Shown here: positions 56,172 through 63,719 of the stretch, in pieces
How the letters are laid out: every line of letters starts with the position of its first letter
Numbering within the stretch: the first letter of the stretch is position 1
Notes under the pieces: model-generated
Told to the model about the DNA's origin: nothing
The model's database searches: none
The model's input: only the letters and a program-made list of their open reading frames with translations
Position numbers and translations under genes: made by a program
Origin: Chitinophagaceae bacterium
Lineage (GTDB): Bacteria; Bacteroidota; Bacteroidia; Chitinophagales; Chitinophagaceae
Length of the DNA: 64,000 nucleotides
Assembly (NCBI GenBank): GCA_016706055.1
Contig: JADJKL010000008.1
Location: 248,001 to 312,000 of the forward strand
Direction of reading: 5' to 3'

Positions 56172-56915
56172 ATGCCAAATATTAACGATAGTTACTTCGA
56201 TGGGGCTTACAAAGAACTATGGAGAACTATAATACCAGATGTGCTGACGGTAAAAGAAGTTGAGTTTATGATTCCTTACTTTAATCTAAAGTCAGGACAA
56301 AAGGTATTAGACCTGATGTGTGGTTATGGAAGACATTCTATCGGCCTTGCAAAAAAAGGAATTGAGGTAACGGCCGTTGACAATCTTGACGCATACATTA
56401 ATGAAATCAATAACATTGCTGCAAAAGAGCATTTGCCTGTTAAAGCAATTAAGACAGATATTATAAACTATCAACCAGCAGATAAATATGAACTTGCGAT
56501 TTGCATGGGCAATAGTTTTAACTTTTTTGATGAAGCCGATGCGTTGAAATTGCTAACAACAATCAGTTCATGTTTACAAGCTGGCGGTTATTTATTGATC
56601 AATAGCTGGTCCATTGCAGAAATAGCGTATAAAAGTTTTAGCAGTAGCAACTCGAGCCAAGTTGGTGATGTTCAATTCCAGAACGAATTAAAGTTTCTGT
56701 TACATCCCACTCGTATCGAAACAGAAAGTACAATGACTACTCCGGATGGCAACTCTGAAATAAAAAATGGCATTGACTATATCTATTCTCTCAACGAGAT
56801 GGAGAAAATGATGAATGCTGCAGGTCTTTCACTAAAAGAGGTGTATAGCATTCCCGGAAGGAAAAAATTCACATTGGGTGAGCCAAGGGCTTATCTAGTT
56901 GCTGAAAAGAAATAA
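56172..56915 (+). CDS. Class I SAM-dependent methyltransferase
   Basis: 247 residues. VLDLMCGYGRHSIGLAKKG is the SAM-binding motif I (about residues 44-62), VTAVDNLDAYI motif II, and LAICMGNSFNFF motif post-II. The rest is the usual mixed fold. Substrate cannot be told. It lies 42 bp after RR2, in the same direction, and may be in its operon. Confidence 0.85.
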   Translation: MPNINDSYFDGAYKELWRTIIPDVLTVKEVEFMIPYFNLKSGQKVLDLMCGYGRHSIGLAKKGIEVTAVDNLDAYINEINNIAAKEHLPVKAIKTDIINYQPADKYELAICMGNSFNFFDEADALKLLTTISSCLQAGGYLLINSWSIAEIAYKSFSSSNSSQVGDVQFQNELKFLLHPTRIETESTMTTPDGNSEIKNGIDYIYSLNEMEKMMNAAGLSLKEVYSIPGRKKFTLGEPRAYLVAEKK

Positions 56916-56978
56916 CAACTCCTTACAAATTATTGGGGATAATGCACCTACGCTAAACTTCGGCGCATAAATAAAAGA

Positions 56979-57003
56979 ACCCCGGCGTTATGAAGACCGG
57001 GGT
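56979..57003. terminator. Hairpin after the methyltransferase gene
   Basis: ACCCCGG-CGTTATGAAGA-CCGGGGT forms a 7-bp GC stem. The plus-strand side lacks a T-run and the minus-strand side has TCTTTTATTTAT, so it is a weak terminator at most. Confidence 0.5.
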
Positions 57004-57155
57004 AACGTTACTGTTATGAAAAGAAAAAGATTTTTATTTGTTGTGCTTCATAGAGACAAAGTTTAATGGCTGCACGGTTTTCTTTTCAAGAGGTATTGGA
57101 TTTTAAAAACGGGTTTCGATTTATTATTCTCCATTTATACTTAGGAGAAAAAAGT

Positions 57156-57383
57156 AGAAAGTTGACTGGCAGATGAAGTGCTTCCGATTAAGATCGGGTG
57201 GATTTTCATGGGAATTGGTTAAATTCTTTCTGGACGGTTTGGACATTGAACGAGATGGATAAACAGATCATTCATGTCAATCAACTTTCTGAAACAAAAG
57301 TATATCCACATTGATATGTTAACAAGAGGGTAACTGCCCTATTTATTATTTATGGTATTTACTGTTTGTGTCGTAAAATTTCA
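57156..57383 (+). promoter_or_regulatory. RR3 upstream element (copy B of a paired non-coding module)
   Basis: Bases 57156-57171 (AGAAAGTTGACTGGCA) pair with 57275-57290 (TGTCAATCAACTTTCT) at 15 of 16 positions, closing a 135-nt segment. Compared with copy A, A-T becomes G-T and T-G becomes C-G at two stem positions, changes that keep pairing. The 82 bp that follow align gaplessly with copy A. It ends about 155 bp before RR3. Confidence 0.6.
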
Positions 57384-57538
57384 GGGCAGGTTCGTAAAGT
57401 TTCGTTCTTCATTTCAGGATCCGGTATTTTCCGCAATTATTAAATTGGGTACATTCACTATGGTATATGTTACAGGAATTTAACATCTTGCATCATAGAA
57501 ATTTTACTGATAACTTATTTATTAATAACAATCCAATT

Positions 57539-58213
57539 ATGAAAAACCCCGAAACAAACACTGTTGTTAAAGTTGCTATTGCAGATGATCATGCACTCTT
57601 CCGCACAGGTGTAAAAACTTCTCTTTCTGCCCGCAAGGATATACAAATGGTAGCCGAAGCTGAGAATGGTATGCAGTTATTGAATCTGTTGCGCCATATT
57701 CAGCCAGATGTAGTTTTACTTGATATACAGATGCCAATTATGGATGGTCTTACTACATTACCAGAAATAAAAAAGCTGTATCCTAACGTAAAAGTAATTA
57801 TGCTTTCAATGCATAATGATCATTCTGTAATTTCTAAAATGATGGAAATTGGAGCCAACTCTTACCTTACTAAAGAGTCGGGTTCTGATATGATTTATGA
57901 AGCTGTAAGAGGCGTTTATGAAAATGATTTCTATTTCAATGAGCTTACTAATAAGGCATTGCTGAGTGGATTACGTACAAAACGTACAAATGAATCCAAT
58001 ATGCCTCAGGATGTGCAATTAACAGATAAGGAAATTACCATCCTGAAACTGATGTGTGATGAAAAAAGCACAAAGGAAATTGCAGATATCGTAGATCTTA
58101 GTCCAAGAACTGTTGAAGCAATCCGTGACAAATTGAAAACAAAAACTGGCACCAAGTCTATGGCAGGCTTGGTTATGTATGCAGTAAAAGCTGGATTGGT
58201 ACAACAACCATAA
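57539..58213 (+). CDS. NarL/FixJ-type response regulator (RR3)
   Basis: 224 residues from ATG 57539 (MKNPETNTVVKVAIADDH). Receiver with phospho-Asp in VVLLDIQMPIMDG, Lys in YLTKESG; C-terminal LuxR HTH LTDKEITILKLMCDEKSTKEIADIVDLSPRTVEAIRDKL. The 24 codons upstream of this ATG are in frame but have no support. Shares its upstream element with RR2 and has its own terminator. Confidence 0.93.
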   Translation: MKNPETNTVVKVAIADDHALFRTGVKTSLSARKDIQMVAEAENGMQLLNLLRHIQPDVVLLDIQMPIMDGLTTLPEIKKLYPNVKVIMLSMHNDHSVISKMMEIGANSYLTKESGSDMIYEAVRGVYENDFYFNELTNKALLSGLRTKRTNESNMPQDVQLTDKEITILKLMCDEKSTKEIADIVDLSPRTVEAIRDKLKTKTGTKSMAGLVMYAVKAGLVQQP

Positions 58214-58234
58214 TTTTCAATGGCAAGTATATTG

Positions 58235-58268
58235 AACCATCTCGTCTTAGGCTGGATGGTTTTTTTTA
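58235..58268 (+). terminator. Terminator after RR3
   Basis: AACCATC ... GATGGTT followed by T-rich sequence, just before the next start at 58284. Confidence 0.8.
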
Positions 58269-58283
58269 TTTTACTTTGATGAG

Positions 58284-59123
58284 ATGAGTTATCTTAATTT
58301 CAATGGAAAAATTTTGACAGCTGACGAGCCTGTATTGATGGCTTCTAATAGAAGCTATCGTTACGGTGATGGGTTATTTGAAACAATGAAAATACAGGAG
58401 AGCAAAATTGCACTCGCCAATTATCATTTTGAGAGATTGTTTGTCTGTCTTTCCGTTTTGAAATATGAAACTCCTTCGCTTTTTACACCTGCAAAACTGG
58501 AGAAAGAAATCCTCCAGCTATGCCAACGAAATCATTGTGAAAAATTGGCAAGAGTAAGATTCTCCGTTTTCAGAGGGAATGGTGGTTTAAATGACGATAA
58601 TAAAAACTTGCAATACCTGATTGAGTGCTGGCCGCTAAAAGTTTCAGTTAATCAATTAAATGAAAATGGATTGGTAATTGATATTTATCCCGATGCCAAA
58701 AAAAGTACAGACCATTTCTCTAATATTAAGTCGGCTAACTTTCTTCCTTATTCTTTGGCGGCTTTGTATGCCAAAGAAAATAAGTTGAATGACTGCTTGG
58801 TTTTAAATACTGCAGGAAAAATTGCAGATGCAACAATTGCCAATCTATTTATAATAAAAGAAAGCATAATTAAAACTCCATCTTTAGATCAAGGTTGTGT
58901 GAATGGTGTAATGCGGAGATACCTGTTAGAGAGTTTGTCTGTTGCGGGTTATAAAGTCTCGGAAACAGCAGTCAGTATTGAGGATGTAAAAAATGCGGAC
59001 GAAGTTTTTTTAACGAATGTTATCAGCGGAATTCGCTGGGTTAAGCAATTCGAAAACGTAAATTTTGGAAACGCAAAAACGATTGAGATTTATAGCCGAT
59101 TCATCAAAACAATTCATGCATAA
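58284..59123 (+). CDS. Class IV aminotransferase, aminodeoxychorismate lyase-like
   Basis: 279 residues of the PLP fold type IV. SYRYGDGLFETMKI at the N-terminus binds the substrate; the PLP Lys lies in NIKSANFLPY near residue 150; KIADATIANLFII and TNVISGIRWV complete the fold. Best read as 4-amino-4-deoxychorismate lyase (PabC, folate) by overall similarity, though D-amino acid or branched-chain aminotransferase activity cannot be ruled out. It ends 18 bp before the photolyase gene. Confidence 0.83.
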   Translation: MSYLNFNGKILTADEPVLMASNRSYRYGDGLFETMKIQESKIALANYHFERLFVCLSVLKYETPSLFTPAKLEKEILQLCQRNHCEKLARVRFSVFRGNGGLNDDNKNLQYLIECWPLKVSVNQLNENGLVIDIYPDAKKSTDHFSNIKSANFLPYSLAALYAKENKLNDCLVLNTAGKIADATIANLFIIKESIIKTPSLDQGCVNGVMRRYLLESLSVAGYKVSETAVSIEDVKNADEVFLTNVISGIRWVKQFENVNFGNAKTIEIYSRFIKTIHA

Positions 59124-59141
59124 ACTTGTTATGCCTTAAGC

Positions 59142-60446
59142 ATGAAATCTTCTATTTCTATATTCTGGTTCCGCCGTGACCTTCGTTTATATGATAATGC
59201 AGGATTATTCCATGCTTTAAAAGATGGCGGTCAGGTATTGCCATTATTCATTTTCGACAGAAATGTTTTGGATGAACTGGAAGATAAAACCGACAGGCGG
59301 GTTGAATTTATACATGAGGCATTGCAAGATTTGCAAAAACAATTAATAAGGATTGGCTCTTCACTGATTGTTCGTTATGGAACTCCTTTAGAGGTTTTTA
59401 AAGAACTAATAAATGAATATGCTGTTCAAAAAGTGTTTACTAATCATGATTATGAACCGTATGCTAAAGAAAGGGATGCTGAGGTGGAAGGACTTCTAAA
59501 AGAGAATAATATAAGCTTTCATTCATATAAAGATCAGGTTATATTTGAGAAAGACGAAGTGTTGAAAGATGATGGAAAGCCGTACACCATTTTTACGCCG
59601 TATTCAAAAAAGTGGAAAACAACATTGACTGATTTTTATTTGGAATCGTATAATAATAAGAAGTACTTCAAGAATTTTTATATACAGGAAGAAAGAAAAA
59701 TTATTTCATTGGAAGAAATGGGCTTTGCGCCCTGCGGCCAATCATTTCCAGACAAAGAATGGAAAGGGCAAGTAATCAGGCATTATAAAGAGCAAAGAGA
59801 TATTCCATCTGTTGAAGGTACATCAAGGCTAAGTGTTCATCTCCGTTTTGGAACTATAAGCATCCGATCTTTAGCAGCAGAAGCAGGTGCATTAAATGAA
59901 ACTTTTTTGAACGAACTCATCTGGCGAGATTTTTATCAAATGATTCTTTGGCATTTTCCAAATGTGGTGAGTAATTCATTTAAACCAGCGTATGATAATA
60001 TTCAATGGAGGAATAACGAAAAAGAGTTTGATGCATGGTGTAATGGACAAACTGGCTATCCGATTGTGGATGCAGGAATGCGAGAATTAAATGAAACTGG
60101 TTTTATGCATAACCGAGTTAGAATGATTGGTGCATCGTTTCTTACAAAGCATCTACTAATTGACTGGCGTTGGGGCGAAGCATATTTTGCAAAAAAATTA
60201 TTGGACTTTGATCTCGCATCTAATAATGGCGGATGGCAATGGGCGGCAGGTAGTGGTTGCGATGCAGCTCCATACTTTAGAGTTTTCAATCCCTATTTAC
60301 AAACAAAAAAATTCGATCCTGAATTAAAATATATTAAAATATGGGTGCCGGAATTTGAAGAGTTTTCTTATCCAAAACCAATTGTAGAACATACAATGGC
60401 AAGAAAGAGATGCCTGGAAGTTTATGCTGCCGCTTTAAAGAAATAA
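59142..60446 (+). CDS. Deoxyribodipyrimidine photolyase
   Basis: 434 residues of the cryptochrome/photolyase family, class I. WFRRDLRLYDNAGLFHAL begins the antenna domain; the FAD domain has LIWRDFYQMILWHFP, GYPIVDAGMRELNETGFMHNRVRM and NNGGWQWAAGSGCDAAPYFRVFNP. Uses light to split cyclobutane pyrimidine dimers. Ends 12 bp inside the convergent mqnD. Confidence 0.95.
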   Translation: MKSSISIFWFRRDLRLYDNAGLFHALKDGGQVLPLFIFDRNVLDELEDKTDRRVEFIHEALQDLQKQLIRIGSSLIVRYGTPLEVFKELINEYAVQKVFTNHDYEPYAKERDAEVEGLLKENNISFHSYKDQVIFEKDEVLKDDGKPYTIFTPYSKKWKTTLTDFYLESYNNKKYFKNFYIQEERKIISLEEMGFAPCGQSFPDKEWKGQVIRHYKEQRDIPSVEGTSRLSVHLRFGTISIRSLAAEAGALNETFLNELIWRDFYQMILWHFPNVVSNSFKPAYDNIQWRNNEKEFDAWCNGQTGYPIVDAGMRELNETGFMHNRVRMIGASFLTKHLLIDWRWGEAYFAKKLLDFDLASNNGGWQWAAGSGCDAAPYFRVFNPYLQTKKFDPELKYIKIWVPEFEEFSYPKPIVEHTMARKRCLEVYAAALKK

Positions 60447-61271
60447 AGATTCCTCTTCATCGGCTTCAATGTTGTTTATTTCTTGAAAAACCTGATATAA
60501 GTTTTCAATGGCAAGTTTACCTTCTTCACCTAGATCCAAACTATAATTGTTTACATAAAGATCAATATGCTGCCGCATCACATCTTCACTCATACTTTGC
60601 GAATGCTGTTTTACATAGTCTGTAATAAAAGGATAATTAGAAAATGCAAAGTCAAGGCTTTTGCGAATTAGCTGATCAACTTTCAGAGCAGTTGAACGCT
60701 TTATAGACTGATTGATAGCAATGCCTCCCAATGGAATTGGAGATTCCATTTTTTCTTCCCAGTATTCACCAAGGTCTTTTACTTTGTGTAATCCTTTTTG
60801 CTGATAGGTAAAGCGATTTTCATGAATAATAACTCCCAGATCCGTTTCTCTATTTAATAAGGCATTTTCAATTTCGGAAAAAAGTATAAATTTTTTATCA
60901 ACTGCATCAGGGTATGCAAAACTGAAAAGTAAATTCGCCGTTGTATGAAGACCCGGTAATGCTACAGAAGATTGGTTTATATCTTCTGTATTGAATTCAT
61001 TGGCCGAATCGGTGATTAGTAAAGGACCAACACCTTTCCCCAATGCGCTGCCTGAATTCAACAACATATAATTTTCCAGAGATCTGAAAAACGCAGGGAA
61101 GCTGAGCTTTGTAATATCCAGCTTCCCTTCTAATGCCCACTTGTTAAGTGTTTCCACATCTTCCAGGCACACATCAAATTCTAATCCTTCTGTATCAATT
61201 TTATTATTGACTAATGCATCAAATATAAAAGTATCATTGGGGCAAGGAGAAAAGCCAAGTGAAAGTTTCAA
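60435..61271 (-). CDS. mqnD: 1,4-dihydroxy-6-naphthoate synthase (futalosine pathway)
   Basis: 278 residues. LGFSPCPNDTFIFDALV and LEDVETLNKWALEGKLDITKLSF mark MqnD, a periplasmic-binding-like enzyme that turns cyclic dehypoxanthinyl-futalosine into 1,4-dihydroxy-6-naphthoate. The start is TTG at 61271; no ATG is near. It follows mqnB by 19 bp when that gene's shifted end is repaired. Shows that menaquinone is made by the futalosine route. Confidence 0.92.
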   Translation of the reverse strand: MKLSLGFSPCPNDTFIFDALVNNKIDTEGLEFDVCLEDVETLNKWALEGKLDITKLSFPAFFRSLENYMLLNSGSALGKGVGPLLITDSANEFNTEDINQSSVALPGLHTTANLLFSFAYPDAVDKKFILFSEIENALLNRETDLGVIIHENRFTYQQKGLHKVKDLGEYWEEKMESPIPLGGIAINQSIKRSTALKVDQLIRKSLDFAFSNYPFITDYVKQHSQSMSEDVMRQHIDLYVNNYSLDLGEEGKLAIENLYQVFQEINNIEADEEESLFL

Positions 61272-61346
61272 GTAAGTATATTTTTAAATTTTATAAATTG
61301 TTCAACAGTTTAATAATTTCTTTGTTCAGGTTGAGTATGGACTCTT

Positions 61347-61928
61347 TCATGTTCCAGTTTTTTTATTTCGCTCCGCAATATAATTTGAAACAGCACGGAG
61401 TTGAATAAATGGAATGTTCTCCATCAAGCAAACATAATGCAAAGCAGCACCTTCCATGGATTCTACCACTGGATTAAACGTTTCAGTATAAAATTTTATT
61501 TTTTGCTTTGAAGTAGTTATCTCATTTACTGAAATGCCTTTTACTTTTTTAAGTGTTGTTTTTTTGAGCACCTCACTATTATTTATAAGCCACCCTTTTT
61601 TAAAAGGAAATTGATCTTGCGGAACCAACTTTAGATCAAATAAAGTTTTTAATTGATTCAATTCAATTACACTCTGGTCTGCAATGGCTTCTTGTTTTAC
61701 AACAACAACTTGTCCAAGTGGAATACTTGTATCAAAACAGCCTCCAACGCCAGCCTGAAGAACAAGGTCAGGTTTCTTTAATCGCAGTTGCCTCATTAAA
61801 GAATATGTAGTGGCAGTGAGCCCAATACCGGTTATTAAAATATCAATATTTTTTATATTACTTGATTTAAAATAACCCAGAAATGGTGTTATTTCTATCG
61901 GTGTTGCTGCTACTATCAAACAGTTCAT
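61347..61928 (-). CDS. mqnB: Futalosine hydrolase (C-terminus shifted)
   Basis: Nucleosidase family protein: IVAATPIEITPFL at the start, LQAGVGGCFDT, VVKQEAIAD, VESMEGAALHYVC and QLRAVSNYIAERN. The literal stop at 61347 cuts the last helix. Adding one A in the seven-A run (plus strand T 61358-61364) gives KNWNMKESILNLNKEIIKLL and a stop at 61291-61293, for 212 residues. Cleaves futalosine to dehypoxanthinyl-futalosine. Likely intact in the cell, and cotranscribed with mqnD. Confidence 0.87.
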   Translation of the reverse strand: MNCLIVAATPIEITPFLGYFKSSNIKNIDILITGIGLTATTYSLMRQLRLKKPDLVLQAGVGGCFDTSIPLGQVVVVKQEAIADQSVIELNQLKTLFDLKLVPQDQFPFKKGWLINNSEVLKKTTLKKVKGISVNEITTSKQKIKFYTETFNPVVESMEGAALHYVCLMENIPFIQLRAVSNYIAERNKKTGT

Positions 61929-62028
61929 GACATAAAAATATACAAATGCCAGTTATAGTTTGAAGAAATTGGTGTCTTGAAACCACTATTTGTTTTGAGA
62001 ATCACTATTAAAAGAGCATTTTTTAAAT

Positions 62029-62108
62029 TATATTTGCGCCTCCCTTACCAAATGGTAAGGATTCACAATTTCCTCCGCCCAACGCTGTGAGGAAACTAAA
62101 AGTAAAGC
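62029..62108 (+). promoter_or_regulatory. Promoter -7 box and two-hairpin leader of the pterin genes
   Basis: TATATTTG (62029-62036) is a perfect -7 box; a -33 TTTG at the right spacing was not found. The leader of about 65 nt has CCTTACC-AAAT-GGTAAGG (62043-62060) and TTTCCTC/GAGGAAA (62069-62095, 13-nt loop), then an A-rich tail to the start codon. Tandem stems in a short leader ahead of pterin genes could sense a pterin or deazaguanine, but no known riboswitch pattern is matched. Confidence 0.4.
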
Positions 62109-62519
62109 ATGGTTTACTTAACAAGGTCTGAACACTTTAATGCCGCACATAAACTCTACAACCCGGCATGGAGCTACGAAAAAAATGAAGAAGTTTTTGG
62201 TAAATGTGCCAATGAAAACTGGCATGGTCATAACTATGAGTTGCTGGTAACTGTTAAGGGCCAGCCAAGTCCTGATACAGGCTTTGTTTTCGATGTAAAG
62301 AAGCTAAGCAATCTTATTAAAGATCATGTGATTGAAAAAATTGACCATCGAAATCTAAATGTTGATGTTCCTTTTATGGAAGGGAAAATGTGTAGCACAG
62401 AAAATCTGGCCATTGCCATCTGGAATGAGTTGTCGCCACATTTACCTGCCGAGGTAAAAATGTATTGCATCAAGTTGTACGAGACCCCAAGGATCTATGT
62501 AGAATATTTTGGAGAATAA
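62109..62519 (+). CDS. 6-pyruvoyl-tetrahydropterin / 6-carboxytetrahydropterin synthase, copy 1
   Basis: 136 residues. SEHFNAAHKL (zinc His), FGKCANENWHGHNYEL (catalytic Cys, then two zinc His), KIDHRNLNVDVPF (catalytic Asp-His) and LYETPRIYVEY (Glu). This spacing resembles PTPS (KCNNPNGHGHNY in animals) more than E. coli QueD. Uses dihydroneopterin triphosphate, the FolE product; folE lies two genes downstream. Paralogue follows after 66 bp. Confidence 0.9.
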   Translation: MVYLTRSEHFNAAHKLYNPAWSYEKNEEVFGKCANENWHGHNYELLVTVKGQPSPDTGFVFDVKKLSNLIKDHVIEKIDHRNLNVDVPFMEGKMCSTENLAIAIWNELSPHLPAEVKMYCIKLYETPRIYVEYFGE

Positions 62520-62585
62520 TATCCATTTATTCAACTTTTCCCGATTTCATATGTTTCTATCCTTTGATTTGCTTAATTTGAATCA

Positions 62586-62999
62586 ATGAGTAAAAAGGTA
62601 GCCGTCTTCAGAAAAGAACATTTTAACGCCGCTCACCGGTTGTTTAATCCTGATTGGGATGAGCAGACCAATGAAGATGTATTTGGCAAATGTGCTTTGC
62701 CTAATTATCATGGGCATAATTATGAACTGGAGGTTAAAGTAGTTGGTGAACCTGACAAAAAAACAGGTTTTGTGATGGATATGAAAGAATTAAGTGACCT
62801 AATAAAAGCTGAAGTTCATTCAAGATTTGATCATAAAAATCTGAATCTTGATACAGAAGAGTTTAAAAACTTAAATCCTACAGCAGAAAATATTGCAATT
62901 GTTATTTATGAATTATTGCGAAAAAAAATAGATAGTAAACTTGATTTACAAATCAGACTGTACGAAACACCTCGAAATTTTGTTGAGTACCCTGTTTAA
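62586..62999 (+). CDS. 6-pyruvoyl-tetrahydropterin / 6-carboxytetrahydropterin synthase, copy 2
   Basis: 137 residues; same motifs: KEHFNAAHRL, FGKCALPNYHGHNYEL, RFDHKNLNLDTEEF and LYETPRNFVEY. About half the residues match copy 1, so the duplication is old. All catalytic residues are kept in both. One copy may serve queuosine (QueD) and the other a pterin cofactor; which is which cannot be told. Confidence 0.9.
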   Translation: MSKKVAVFRKEHFNAAHRLFNPDWDEQTNEDVFGKCALPNYHGHNYELEVKVVGEPDKKTGFVMDMKELSDLIKAEVHSRFDHKNLNLDTEEFKNLNPTAENIAIVIYELLRKKIDSKLDLQIRLYETPRNFVEYPV

Positions 63000-63040
63000 T
63001 ATCTGGAATTTGCGATTTAATAATTTGGAATTTATTAGTT

Positions 63041-63637
63041 ATGGCATATAAAAAAATTGAGCAGTACGATGAAAATGTAACATCAGGTTTGATGAAAAAT
63101 TACAAAGACGTACTTAATTTATTGGGCGAAGAATCGGGTAGGGAAGGGCTGCAAAAAACACCGGAACGACTTGCAAAAGCCATGCAATACCTTACACAAG
63201 GGTATAGTCTTGATGCAAGAGCAATAATTAATTCAGCGAAATTTCATGAGCCGGTGAGTGAAATGATTGTTGTAAAAGATATTGAAATATATAGTATGTG
63301 TGAGCATCATATGCTGCCTTTTTTTGGAAAGGCCCATGTAGCTTATATACCCAACGGCTGGATAACTGGGCTTAGCAAAATTGCTAGGGTTGTTGATGTA
63401 TATGCAAGGCGATTGCAAGTACAAGAGAGGTTGACAGTAGAAATTATGAATGCAATAAAGGAAACACTAAATCCTTTAGGTGTTGCTGTTGTTATAGAAG
63501 CCAAGCACTTATGTATGATGATGCGAGGTGTGCAAAAGCAAAACTCTTCTACAACTACTTCTGCTTTTGATGGTGAATTTCAAAAAAATTCCAGCAGAAG
63601 TGAGTTTTTGAAACTAATCACAGCGGATTTACATTAA
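63041..63637 (+). CDS. folE: GTP cyclohydrolase I
   Basis: 198 residues. EIYSMCEHHMLPFFGKAHVAYIP has the zinc Cys and His, WITGLSKIARVVDVYARRLQVQERLT the core helix, and KHLCMMMRGVQKQNSSTTTSAF the second zinc Cys. Makes 7,8-dihydroneopterin triphosphate from GTP, the shared precursor for folate, tetrahydropterin and queuosine. Forms a group with the two synthase genes upstream. Confidence 0.96.
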   Translation: MAYKKIEQYDENVTSGLMKNYKDVLNLLGEESGREGLQKTPERLAKAMQYLTQGYSLDARAIINSAKFHEPVSEMIVVKDIEIYSMCEHHMLPFFGKAHVAYIPNGWITGLSKIARVVDVYARRLQVQERLTVEIMNAIKETLNPLGVAVVIEAKHLCMMMRGVQKQNSSTTTSAFDGEFQKNSSRSEFLKLITADLH

Positions 63638-63660
63638 AGTTTATATTTGTAATTGCAAAG

Positions 63661-63692
63661 AAGTTTGATTGTAATACAGTCAAACTTTTTTT
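63661..63692 (+). terminator. Terminator after folE
   Basis: AAGTTTGATTGT/ACAGTCAAACTT (12 pairs, one T-G) followed by a T-run. Confidence 0.9.
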
Positions 63693-63719
63693 GTCGGGGG
63701 AGGGGGTAAATCTTTAAGT

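Noticed and set aside
62043..62108. preQ1 or tetrahydrofolate riboswitch in the leader of the pterin genes
   Set aside because: The stem and A-rich tail are only loosely like preQ1-I; the conserved loop bases and tail pairing are not present, and no folate riboswitch pattern fits.
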